The translations under genes and the position numbers were made by a program. Below, in pieces: positions 56,663-64,000 of a stretch of DNA of 64,000 bases (position 1 is the first letter of the stretch; each line of letters opens with the position of its first letter). Source of the DNA: Chloroflexota bacterium (GTDB taxonomy: Bacteria > Chloroflexota > Dehalococcoidia > GIF9 > UBA5629); assembly GCA_016875875.1 (NCBI GenBank), contig VGOP01000005.1, forward strand, positions 90,354 through 154,353, read 5' to 3'. The notes under the pieces were generated by a model, which searched no databases, was not told where the DNA came from, and was given only the letters and a program-made list of their open reading frames with translations.

Positions 56663-57499
56663 TCAACTCACCTCCAGCTTTATTTCTTGTCCCACCTTTA
56701 CGCCCAGAAAGGCGGCGGCATTACCGCTTTTGAGTGATATTTCCAGGTAGTCGCTGCTGCCGATGATGGCTGCCAGGCCTTCTTTCTCGGCGTAGAACTG
56801 GCTTATGCCGTGTATTTGCTTGTTGCCGATGGCTACAGTAATTTGCTCTCCCGGCAAATCGCTGCTCCTGATATTGGTAATCAGGTTACCGAAATTATCT
56901 ATGTGAAGGACACGGCCGATTAAGTCCCCCTGGGCATTATGGTATGGTCGGGGTATGGTGAAGGCATAAACATGACTCAGGCTGTCTCCGAATTTGTACA
57001 TAGGCACACCCAGGGAGAGATGGGCGCCAACTGGAGCGAAAATGTCCCGCCCGTGAAAGGTGGTGCTAACTGGCTTATGCCAGAAATCCGGGTTGGTGAT
57101 AGCCATTGCCTCAAGCCTGGCTCCGAGTTTTCTTGGCTCGGGTTTGATGGCTGTTTGAGAAGCCGGCTTAGCCGGCGTCTTGTCCAGCTCGTCTACTATG
57201 TAGCTCAGTATGCCGTTATCCGGCGCCACAAAAAAGTTTGTCGAAGTTTTCAGTATGATGGCTTTCCGCTGGCTGCCGACGCCCGGGTCAACTACGGCCA
57301 GATGTATTGTGCCTTCAGGGAAATAATGGTAGGCGGTGCTGAGAATGAAGGCTGCCTGTAGCACATTCTGTGGCTCGATAGAGTGGCAGATGTCAACGAT
57401 GACCGCCTTCGGGTTGATGGTCAGTATTACCCCCTTCATACTGGCCACGTAAGCATCACCGGCGCCGAAATCGGTGGTCAAAGTGATGACCGAAGCCAT
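56663..57499 (-). CDS. SAM hydroxide adenosyltransferase (DUF62 family)
   Basis: 278 residues. Signature strands: ITLTTDFGAGDAYVASMKGVI near 5-25, IHLAVVDPGVGSQRKA near 68, and FVAPDNGILSYIVD near 92. These include the Asp-Arg/His triad region. The family hydrolyses S-adenosylmethionine to adenosine and methionine, and is homologous to fluorinases. It shares an operon with secG and the MBL gene. Physiological role unclear. Confidence 0.93.
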   Translation of the reverse strand: MASVITLTTDFGAGDAYVASMKGVILTINPKAVIVDICHSIEPQNVLQAAFILSTAYHYFPEGTIHLAVVDPGVGSQRKAIILKTSTNFFVAPDNGILSYIVDELDKTPAKPASQTAIKPEPRKLGARLEAMAITNPDFWHKPVSTTFHGRDIFAPVGAHLSLGVPMYKFGDSLSHVYAFTIPRPYHNAQGDLIGRVLHIDNFGNLITNIRSSDLPGEQITVAIGNKQIHGISQFYAEKEGLAAIIGSSDYLEISLKSGNAAAFLGVKVGQEIKLEVS

Positions 57500-57520
57500 G
57501 CTGCCTTTCTGCCGCTGTTG

Positions 57521-57742
57521 CTAGGCACTGGCGTAGACAACCCAGATGGAAATGATTACGAACAGAATAGTTAAGGCGATAGTGAACTGGAACAGGCTTT
57601 TTTCCACGCCCCGCCGTGTCCGGTAGACGGCATCTGGCTGCCCGAATATGCCTCCCAGCCCGCCGCCGCGCACCTGCAGCGTAATTACGATAATTAAGGC
57701 TGCAGCTACCACAATCTGGGCAATAAGTAGATAATTAAACAT
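57521..57742 (-). CDS. secG: Preprotein translocase subunit SecG
   Basis: 73 residues. Two membrane helices (about 4-22 and 50-71) flanking a cytosolic loop GGGLGGIFGQPDAVYRTRRGVE, the SecG hallmark. It aids SecYEG. It sits 1 base after gatB's stop and 21 bases before the DUF62 gene. Confidence 0.95.
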   Translation of the reverse strand: MFNYLLIAQIVVAAALIIVITLQVRGGGLGGIFGQPDAVYRTRRGVEKSLFQFTIALTILFVIISIWVVYASA

Positions 57743-57743
57743 T

Positions 57744-59216
57744 CTATTTCCCTCCGAGCTTATGTAGCAGGATTTCCTTTGCCGTGGCGGGATTCGCCCG
57801 CCCTTTGCTGGCTTTCATCACCTGGCCGATTAGAAACGCCAGCGCCTGCTCCTTCCCTGACGCATAATCAGAGACCGCCTGGCTGTTGGCGGCTATCACC
57901 TCGGCCACTATTTTCTCGATTTCCTCCGAGCTGCTTATCTGGCTCAATCCCTTCTCAGCTACGATGTCGCCGGCCTTCTTGCCGCTGGTGAACATCTCCT
58001 CAAAGACCGCCTTGGCTGTCGGACCGCTGAGAACCCCTTTATCGGCTAAGTCCAGCATCTCCGTCAGATGCTTCGGGCTGACCCTGGTATCTTCGATGCT
58101 GGTATTGGTGGCGTTGAGCATTCGGAGAAAGTCCCCCAGCAGCCAGTTGCTTACCGTCTTTGCCTTCTTAGGCAGGTCGGCTCCGTTTGAAGAGCCAACC
58201 AATTTAATGCAGTCCTCGAAATAGTTAGCCATGGCTTTGGATTCCACCAGCAGGTTAGCATCATACAGTGGCAGCCTGTACTGAGACATGAAGCGGTCCC
58301 GCCTGGCGTCGGGCAGCTCGGGCAGGCGAGCTTTGATTTCCTCCACCCATTTCTGGCTGAAGACCATTGGTGGCAAGTCGGGCTCCGGAAAGTAGCGGTA
58401 ATCGTGTGCATATTCCTTGCTTCGCTGGCTCACGGTTATGCCTTTCGGCTCCACCCAACCGCGTGTCTCCTGTGTAAGTTTACCGCCTTTTTCCAGCACC
58501 TCGTGCTGGCGTTTAGCTTCGTAGTCCAGCGCCCGGTAGACAGCTTTAAAGCTGTTCATGTTCTTGACCTCTACCTTGGACAGATACTCCGTGGTACCCC
58601 TGGGGCGTATACTGATATTGGCATCGCACCTGAAGCTGCCCTCCTCCATATTGCCTGTGGACACGCCCAGGTACTGGAGAATAGTGCGCAGCTTCATCAG
58701 GTAGTGCCTGGCCTCCTCCGGCGAGCTGATATCCGGCTCGCTGACGATTTCCATCAGCGGCACGCCGGAGCGGTTGACGTCCACCAGGCTGTAAGTCTCG
58801 CCCTCCGGCGAAGTGCAGTGAGTCAGCTTGGCCACATCCTCCTCCAGGTGAACGCGTGTAATGCCGATTTTCTTTTTGTTGCCGTCGAGGTCAATATTCA
58901 ACCAGCCCTGCTTACTCATAGGCGCGTCGTACTGTGAAATTTGATAGCCCTTCATCAAGTCGGGGTAAGGATAATTCTTGCGGTCGAACTTGGCATGTTC
59001 GGCGATGGTGCAGTTAAGGGCTAACGCGGTCATCACCGTATATTCTATCGCCTTCTCGTTGATTGTGGGCAGCACGCCTGGCATACCCAGGCATATGGGG
59101 CAGACGTGAGTGTTGGGCGGAGCGCTGGCATAGTCAGAGCTGCAGGAGCAGAACATCTTGCTCTTGGTCAGCAGCTGGGCATGCACTTCCAGCCCGATGA
59201 TAATCTCATAGTCCAC
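57744..59216 (-). CDS. gatB: Aspartyl/glutamyl-tRNA(Asn/Gln) amidotransferase subunit B
   Basis: 490 residues. Begins [23 protein letters not shown], with zinc ligands CSCSSDY and CPICLGMPG; later [17 protein letters not shown] and [12 protein letters not shown], then the YqeY-like tail with [14 protein letters not shown]. It makes Gln-tRNA or Asn-tRNA by transamidation. gatA and gatC are not in the window; in many Dehalococcoidia they are elsewhere. First gene of the four-gene minus-strand run. Confidence 0.97.
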   Translation of the reverse strand: MDYEIIIGLEVHAQLLTKSKMFCSCSSDYASAPPNTHVCPICLGMPGVLPTINEKAIEYTVMTALALNCTIAEHAKFDRKNYPYPDLMKGYQISQYDAPMSKQGWLNIDLDGNKKKIGITRVHLEEDVAKLTHCTSPEGETYSLVDVNRSGVPLMEIVSEPDISSPEEARHYLMKLRTILQYLGVSTGNMEEGSFRCDANISIRPRGTTEYLSKVEVKNMNSFKAVYRALDYEAKRQHEVLEKGGKLTQETRGWVEPKGITVSQRSKEYAHDYRYFPEPDLPPMVFSQKWVEEIKARLPELPDARRDRFMSQYRLPLYDANLLVESKAMANYFEDCIKLVGSSNGADLPKKAKTVSNWLLGDFLRMLNATNTSIEDTRVSPKHLTEMLDLADKGVLSGPTAKAVFEEMFTSGKKAGDIVAEKGLSQISSSEEIEKIVAEVIAANSQAVSDYASGKEQALAFLIGQVMKASKGRANPATAKEILLHKLGGK

Positions 59217-59326
59217 GACTGGTTAGTATAGCAGTCCAGGTTCCACGAGGCAAACGAATAACGGCCGCGTGAGACGCAATATTAAACAAAATGACGAAAA
59301 GTGTGATAAATCTAGCCAAGTATGTA

Positions 59327-59355
59327 TTGAAACACAAAACTATAATTGCTATTAT
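59327..59355 (+). promoter_or_regulatory. Promoter of the restriction-modification cluster
   Basis: TTGAAA (59327-59332), 17-base spacer, TATTAT (59350-59355). Predicted transcript start near 59362, only 18 bases before the ATG at 59380. No controller-protein box was seen. Confidence 0.6.
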
Positions 59356-59379
59356 AAACAGTAGGAAGAAGTGAGAGAA

Positions 59380-60360
59380 ATGAAGTCAACTCATAGTTTT
59401 ATAGATTTGTTCTGCGGTATTGGCGGATTTAGAATTGCTGCTGAAAGTCTGGGGTGGGATTGCGTTTACTCGTGCGACATAGACAAAGAAGTTCAACGAA
59501 CTTACGAAGCTAATTTCGGTGAGAAGCCAACTGGAGATATCAAGCAAGTAGACGAGAATTCTATACCTGACCACGATGTGTTATTTGCGGGTTTCCCTTG
59601 TCAACCTTTTAGCATAATCGGTTCAATGAATGGTATGAGTGATACGAGGGGAACGCTATTCTTTGATATCGCTAGAATCCTAAAAGCGAAACAACCGTCT
59701 TGGTTTGTTTTGGAAAACGTAAAGCAATTAGTCGGGAACGATAAGGGGAAAACGCTTAAACGCATCTTGTCAATAACGATGTCTTTGGGCTACGAAGTAG
59801 ACTGGAGAATATTAAATGCCCTTGATTTTGGATTGCCTCAAAAAAGAGAGAGGGTTTTCATTGTTGGAAACAACAAGAAGATTCCATTTCAGTTTCCGCA
59901 AGGCGGTTATCAAATGAAACCTCTTTCGGAAATACTTGAGGAGTCAGTCCCAACTAAATATTACGTGTCAGAATCGATGCGACAAAAACGGCGTTCTTCT
60001 CACGAAAGCAAATTCTACCCATCTATTTGGCACGAAAACAAGGCAGGGCATATAAGTTCATATCCATACTCCTGTGCTTTGAGGGCGAATGCTTCATATA
60101 ATTACCTTCTAGTAAATGGAGAAAGAAGACTGACTCCACGAGAGCAATTAAGATTGCAGGGATTCCCTGATTGGTTTATGCCCATAAGCAATGACTCTGA
60201 AATTAGAAGGCAAACCGGTAATGCGGTAGCGGTACCGGTCGTGAAAGCGATTGTTCAGCAAATAGTAATGGCTGAAGAGAACGTTAATGAATATGAGACC
60301 TCGCATAAGGAGAAGGCAGCGAGCAGAGCCGCCCTATCCCTTGAACCAATTCCCTCATGA
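59380..60360 (+). CDS. DNA (cytosine-5-)-methyltransferase
   Basis: 326 residues from ATG 59380; a GTG at 59371 would add three. All C5 motifs occur in order: I SFIDLFCGIGGFRIAAE, IV AGFPCQPFS with the catalytic Cys near 74, VI ENVKQL, VIII QKRERVFIVG, IX PREQLRLQGFPDWF and X QTGNAVAVPVV. The target-recognition stretch between VIII and IX is short, as in single-specificity type II enzymes. Recognition sequence unknown. The last 74 bases overlap the next ORF, and a Vsr gene follows. Base composition is A+T-richer than neighbours. Confidence 0.95.
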   Translation: MKSTHSFIDLFCGIGGFRIAAESLGWDCVYSCDIDKEVQRTYEANFGEKPTGDIKQVDENSIPDHDVLFAGFPCQPFSIIGSMNGMSDTRGTLFFDIARILKAKQPSWFVLENVKQLVGNDKGKTLKRILSITMSLGYEVDWRILNALDFGLPQKRERVFIVGNNKKIPFQFPQGGYQMKPLSEILEESVPTKYYVSESMRQKRRSSHESKFYPSIWHENKAGHISSYPYSCALRANASYNYLLVNGERRLTPREQLRLQGFPDWFMPISNDSEIRRQTGNAVAVPVVKAIVQQIVMAEENVNEYETSHKEKAASRAALSLEPIPS

Positions 60361-61015
60361 TTTTGCCTTTTTAGTTGGCAAGCAGATAATCTATATGCTT
60401 GCCACTAAAGCGCAACCGAGCTTAGAAGGTTCTGAGTGGGAACAAGTATTCGCCAATGCTATAAACGGCGAATGGAAACCTAGTCCAGTAGGTCTGGATG
60501 ATATTGTAAAAGGCAACTGCGCTTGGGGCGCAAAATCGGTTAAGAACATTCATCCATTTACCGCTTCGAGCGTAAGACTTATATCCGGCAGAAACAATCC
60601 TGAGTATTCGTTTGGCTTTATTGCAGATAATGATAATGACATTGGCAAACAAGTGCTGGATATATGGAACGCACGCGTTGACGAAATCCGCAATAAATAT
60701 GCACACGCACGTAATGTTGTTTTGATTAAGGGCTTGGATTGGTCTGAATATGCGATTTTTGAATTAGAAACGTTGCGATACCAACCAGAGCTTTACCAAT
60801 GGAGAAGAAATAGAAATAATAATCTTGAGGGTCATGATAAGGAAAGCGGAAATCACCGTTTCACTTGGCAGCGTCACGGCTCGCAATTCACAATAATAGA
60901 AGATGTCCCTGCTGAGAGACTGAAAATGCGTATTCGTATTCCTCCTGTTTCGAGCATTGACCAGTTATTAGACGCGATAGGTTTCGACTCGAGTTGGGTT
61001 CAAGTAGTGCAATAG
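60287..61015 (+). CDS. Unrecognised ORF, candidate type II restriction endonuclease
   Basis: 242 residues, not recognised by family. It starts inside the methyltransferase gene (74-base overlap) and ends two bases before Vsr. The context is what supports a nuclease. A possible active site is SPVGLDDIVKGNC followed by AWGAKSVK near 70-85: an Asp, then a Lys-bearing strand, like divergent PD-(D/E)XK enzymes where the acidic residue before x-K is replaced. The end has HRFTWQRHGSQFTIIE. ATG 60293 is an alternative start. It could instead be a DNA-binding accessory protein. Confidence 0.6.
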   Translation: MNMRPRIRRRQRAEPPYPLNQFPHDFAFLVGKQIIYMLATKAQPSLEGSEWEQVFANAINGEWKPSPVGLDDIVKGNCAWGAKSVKNIHPFTASSVRLISGRNNPEYSFGFIADNDNDIGKQVLDIWNARVDEIRNKYAHARNVVLIKGLDWSEYAIFELETLRYQPELYQWRRNRNNNLEGHDKESGNHRFTWQRHGSQFTIIEDVPAERLKMRIRIPPVSSIDQLLDAIGFDSSWVQVVQ

Positions 61016-61017
61016 TC

Positions 61018-61482
61018 GTGGATAAAGTCTCAGTATCGAAACGAAGCGAGATAATGAGAGCGGTAAAAAGCCGCGATTCAAAGATAGAGCACGACTTCAG
61101 CAGAGAATTGTGGCGGCAGGGTTTCAGATACAGGAAAAACGCTTCTGAATACTACGGGAAACCCGATATTGTACTGAAAAAATATAAAACGGTGATATTT
61201 GTTGATTCCTGTTTTTGGCATGGTTGTCCTGAACATTTGAGAATGCCATCCTCTCGGCAAGAATATTGGAACAATAAAATTAGGAAAAACAGAAAAAGGG
61301 ACTTAGCAGTCAATGAATACTACAAGAATATGGGGTGGGTGGTTATCAGGATATGGGAGCATGATTTGAAAAATAACGCAGATGAAGTGGCTGACAGAAC
61401 GGTAATTTCGCTGCGTATGTTAGCCAAAACCTCGTCTGATAGCAGAAAGACCACTGACATCAGGAATATCGCCCGGTTGTAA
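61018..61482 (+). CDS. vsr: Very short patch repair endonuclease
   Basis: 154 residues from GTG 61018, just after the previous stop. Landmarks: SKRSEIMRAVKSRDSKIEHDFSREL split at the N-terminus, YYGKPDIVLKKYKTVIFVD (catalytic Asp), SCFWHGCPEH with the zinc Cys/His, and NEYYKNMGWVVIRIWEHDL. Vsr nicks beside T in T:G mismatches that arise when 5-methylcytosine deaminates, so it protects sites methylated by the nearby enzyme. The Vsr start could be read upstream to 60994, but that overlaps the prior gene. Confidence 0.95.
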   Translation: MDKVSVSKRSEIMRAVKSRDSKIEHDFSRELWRQGFRYRKNASEYYGKPDIVLKKYKTVIFVDSCFWHGCPEHLRMPSSRQEYWNNKIRKNRKRDLAVNEYYKNMGWVVIRIWEHDLKNNADEVADRTVISLRMLAKTSSDSRKTTDIRNIARL

Positions 61483-61749
61483 CTTGTCCAACTTATCATT
61501 GAGCGGCTCCTGTTTTCCAGCAAATAAGTCAACCGCACTTTTCACTGCACATCGGCGTTCTGGAGCACAATTGCACGATTCTGACAAATGTGCAGTTAGC
61601 TGACCTAGCATGTGGGATGGGACATGTATCACGCGCCCACCTGACACATAGCAAAGCAGCAGTAATAGCTAGGTCTTGACATGGTCGATTATCACCGTGT
61701 AGTATTCTTTCGGAATCGACTCGACCGCAAATAACCGGAGTTCTAGAAA

Positions 61750-62337
61750 ATGAATCTCCGACCTGACGAAATAGATTTCGCATATAAATTCCTCTCTGAT
61801 CGAGAATCATACCACAATCATAAAGAACAGATGACGTATGTTGGTTTCTTGATTGAAACAGCGTTTTTCGCAGCCATCATGACATTCAACTGGAGGGAGG
61901 CTCTTGCATGTCCTCAGTGGATGCTCGTTCTTATCATCCCATTTTGGGTGTCTATACATGTTTTTGTTAGATGGCAGCTTCGCCTCCGCCGATTTGCTGC
62001 CCTGCAGGTCGCTGCGGTTCTTAGCGTAATATTAAAGAATCTGACCCAAGTCCACGAGGGAAAGACGAAAGGTAACAATCTGCCTGGCAAAGATAAAGGT
62101 GGTAATGTTAGTGGATCAAACAGACGGACGTATCCTGCCTGGATTGACTTCTTGATTCCGTGCCCATCCGCACATATTTACTCTGACATAGGCCTTAAAA
62201 GCTATCCAACGTGGTACCAAGAACAATTCAAGGATGCAGCTAATCGTGGGACTGGTGCTATGCACGGCGAACACTTAGTAACTTGGAGCAGTTGGCTCAT
62301 TCTTATCTTTATGATTCTCAGATTAACGCTATTATGA
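61750..62337 (+). CDS. Membrane protein of unknown function in the accessory island
   Basis: 195 residues, not recognised. Two close hydrophobic helices at about 28-75 (MTYVGFLIETAFFAAIMTF; WMLVLIIPFWVSIHVFV), a hydrophilic loop of about 75 residues with KTKGNNLPGKDKGGNV, and a third helix at the C-terminus (WSSWLILIFMILRLTLL). The preceding 267 bases hold no gene; a minus-strand frame there has no ribosome site. The ATG lacks a clear ribosome site. Its proximity to the restriction-modification genes suggests island cargo but no role can be named. Confidence 0.5.
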   Translation: MNLRPDEIDFAYKFLSDRESYHNHKEQMTYVGFLIETAFFAAIMTFNWREALACPQWMLVLIIPFWVSIHVFVRWQLRLRRFAALQVAAVLSVILKNLTQVHEGKTKGNNLPGKDKGGNVSGSNRRTYPAWIDFLIPCPSAHIYSDIGLKSYPTWYQEQFKDAANRGTGAMHGEHLVTWSSWLILIFMILRLTLL

Positions 62338-62595
62338 TAGCGGCGGCTTGGTTGAACAATAACTCAAATTGTTAAGCATAGTTAGTTTGCGTTGCATGAT
62401 AATTGTGGCTTGTGCAACACTCATGAAGAAGTGTTGTAACTTCTGCGAACCATCCTAAAGTGAGACACACGGGTTTGACACCATGCGCGATTGCACTATA
62501 AGATTCATGATAATCTGTGGACCCCTTTTGTAGTCTTACTTGCCCTGCATATCTATCAGGGGATTCGAAAGCCGGCTTAAAAGGAGAGTCACGTT

Positions 62596-63969
62596 ATGCG
62601 GAAAATAAGATTGGGTGCTGGCTCCGGGTGGGCACCATCAGATCCATTGCCGGCATTGGAATTGGTAGACAAGGGACAGGTTGATTATCTGGGGTTTGAC
62701 CAGTTAGCCGAGCTTACCATGGCTGTACTCCAGATAACAAAGGCAAGAGACCCTAAAAGAGGTTATGTCTGGCAGCATATCATAGATGGCATGAAGCTTA
62801 TACTGCCACCCGCCCATAAAAAGGGCATGAGGATAATCACCAACGGTGGCGGAGTTAATTGTGAGGAAGCAGCCAACCAGGTATTGAACATTGCTAAAGA
62901 GAAGGGGCTGGCTGATTTGAAGGTAGGCATTGTAAGGGGTGATGATGTGTTGAATAAACTCGAGGACTGCAGGAAAAAGGGGTGGAAATTTAACAACCTG
63001 GATAATGGTGAAGAAGATATAGACCGTATAAGAGACCGCATTGTCTCCGCCCATGCATATATAGGCTCGGATGGGATTATCGGTGCCCTTGGCGAGGGAG
63101 CCAATGTGGTCATAACAGGTAGGGTTTCGGATAATGCTCTTTTTGTAGCGCCTATTATGCATGAGTTTGGCTGGGAGTTTGCAGAGCCTTACTGGGACCT
63201 TATCGGTGCTGCGGTGACTGTAGGCCATATAATCGAGTGTGCTAGCTGGTGCTGCGGGCAAAACTCGGTTTTATGGGAGAAGGTACCCAAACCCTGGGCC
63301 ATAGGCTATCCCATAGCCGAGTTCTACGAGGATGGCACTGCTATTATTACCAAGGTGCCCGGGACCGGCGGGATGGTAAACGAGTGGACTGTTAAAGAGC
63401 AACTGGTATATGAAGTCCACGACCCCAGAAATTATGTTATGCCCGATGGTATAGCTGATATGACCACGCTTATGCTTGAAGACCTGGGCGATGACAGAGT
63501 GCGGGTGGCAAATATGACCGGTAAACCCAGACCTGATACGCTGAAAGTGCAGATTGGCTACTCGGATGGGTATATTGCGGAAAACTTGACGGTCATAAGT
63601 GCTCCCAAAGCCTTAAGCAAGGCAAAGAGGATGGAAGAAGTAGGTTGGGAGAGGCTAAAGCAAATGGGATTGAAACGTGAAAACTTGGAGGTGAGGATTG
63701 ATTATATCGGAGTGAACTCATTGTTGGGGCCTGTTGTGCCGATTCCAGACGAAGACTCGATAAATGAGATTGGCTTCAGGGTGGCTGCTAAAGCCAAAAC
63801 GGCGGCTGAGGCGCAAATGATAGTATCTGCGTTCGCTGTGCTCACCGGCACGCCCGTAGGTGTAGGATTCTCGGCTCCGCGTCAGCCCAGGCCTGTAATT
63901 GCCCTCTGGCCAACGCTCATACCGCGGGAAGAGGTGCTGATAGATTTTGTTGTGCGGGAGGTGAGTTAG
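62596..63969 (+). CDS. DUF1446/AtuA-family protein
   Basis: 457 residues with AAAAGGAGAG seven bases before the ATG. Begins RKIRLGAGSGWAPSDPLPALELV, then YLGFDQLAELTMAVL and IITNGGGVNCEEAA, GALGEGANVVITGRVSDNALFVAPIMHEFGW and LGAAVTVGHIIECA-like segments, all of the AtuA/DUF1446 family. AtuA is needed for acyclic terpene (citronellol) use in Pseudomonas; most members are uncharacterised and often next to acyl-CoA enzymes. The small partner begins 1 base later. Confidence 0.9.
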   Translation: MRKIRLGAGSGWAPSDPLPALELVDKGQVDYLGFDQLAELTMAVLQITKARDPKRGYVWQHIIDGMKLILPPAHKKGMRIITNGGGVNCEEAANQVLNIAKEKGLADLKVGIVRGDDVLNKLEDCRKKGWKFNNLDNGEEDIDRIRDRIVSAHAYIGSDGIIGALGEGANVVITGRVSDNALFVAPIMHEFGWEFAEPYWDLIGAAVTVGHIIECASWCCGQNSVLWEKVPKPWAIGYPIAEFYEDGTAIITKVPGTGGMVNEWTVKEQLVYEVHDPRNYVMPDGIADMTTLMLEDLGDDRVRVANMTGKPRPDTLKVQIGYSDGYIAENLTVISAPKALSKAKRMEEVGWERLKQMGLKRENLEVRIDYIGVNSLLGPVVPIPDEDSINEIGFRVAAKAKTAAEAQMIVSAFAVLTGTPVGVGFSAPRQPRPVIALWPTLIPREEVLIDFVVREVS

Positions 63970-63970
63970 C

Positions 63971-64000
63971 GTGCCCAAGGTGTTACTTAGAGAACTCGCC
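63971..64000 (+). CDS. Start of the small AtuA C-terminal-domain partner (cut by window end)
   Basis: GTG at 63971, reading MPKVLLRELA before the window ends. This resembles the opening of the roughly 100-residue ferredoxin-fold domain (VKVRLRELAYARSGDKGD-like) that follows DUF1446 either fused or as a separate gene. Only ten codons are visible. Confidence 0.55.
   Translation, partial: MPKVLLRELA

Noticed and set aside
61529..61810. Minus-strand 93-codon frame in the gap before the membrane gene
   Set aside because: No ribosome site, odd composition, and it overlaps the likely start of the 61750 gene.
62338..62595. tRNA or attachment site next to the island
   Set aside because: No clover-leaf or conserved T-arm sequence was found; only a 7-bp dyad near 62420.

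Overview
The window looks like a chromosomal contig from an uncultured bacterium, most probably Chloroflexota of class Dehalococcoidia. This is inferred from gene content: separate rpoB and rpoC, an alpha2-type glycyl-tRNA synthetase, clpC-radA-ispD-ispF-cysE-cysS in one run, a 5S rRNA gene away from any other rRNA, CcdA/TlpA thiol proteins, lipoproteins with BNR-like and FnIII-like domains, and no outer-membrane genes. The assignment is moderate and would need 16S or marker-gene placement. No tRNA, CRISPR array, insertion sequence or integrase was recognised.

Layout. 1-4.8 kb holds two tail-to-tail nitronate-monooxygenase-family genes and a convergent pair of potassium transport genes, both with RCK/TrkA-N domains. 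4.8-9.5 kb is a minus-strand thiol-redox cluster: trxA, ccdA, a TlpA lipoprotein, a zinc-ribbon/FnIII/redoxin hybrid without its CXXC, a decayed redoxin fragment, and a tandem-redoxin lipoprotein. 9.6-21 kb is a mixed set: sugar nucleotidyltransferase, TatD, eIF2B-like protein, ADP-ribosylglycohydrolase, Obg/DRG GTPase, two overlapping small unknown genes, two alpha/beta hydrolases, TspO, DUF89, HAD phosphatase and a BNR-type lipoprotein. 21-26.7 kb has glyS, a broken SbcD-like exonuclease, a histidine kinase with its NarL-type regulator, a receiver-only regulator and a truncated GYD-domain gene. 26.7-36.3 kb is all minus strand: a glycyl radical enzyme without a visible activase, a purine salvage operon (hpt, ade) ending in a third nitronate monooxygenase, a MoxR ATPase/VWA pair and a stand-alone NDP-forming acyl-CoA synthetase alpha subunit.

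36.5-55 kb is the housekeeping core: rpoB-rpoC with a good sigma-70 promoter and a terminator, ruvB, a secreted nuclease, a PadR/HAAS pair, the lone 5S rRNA with its own near-consensus promoter, then clpC behind a perfect TTGACA-N17-TATAAT promoter, radA, and the tightly packed ispD-ispF-cysE-cysS run. 55-59.2 kb on the minus strand carries gatB, secG, a SAM hydroxide adenosyltransferase, a metallo-beta-lactamase-fold protein and two small zinc-ribbon genes, one of only 55 codons.

59.2-62.5 kb is an A+T-richer accessory island: a complete cytosine-5 methyltransferase, an unrecognised middle ORF that is probably the cognate restriction enzyme, a Vsr mismatch endonuclease, and a membrane protein of unknown role. 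The window ends in a DUF1446/AtuA gene followed by the first codons of its usual small partner.

The most interesting items are the thiol-redox cluster with its cysteine-less hybrid protein, the restriction-modification/Vsr island with an unrecognised nuclease candidate, three gene remnants not visible as ordinary ORFs, and the orphan 5S rRNA gene sitting in front of clpC.
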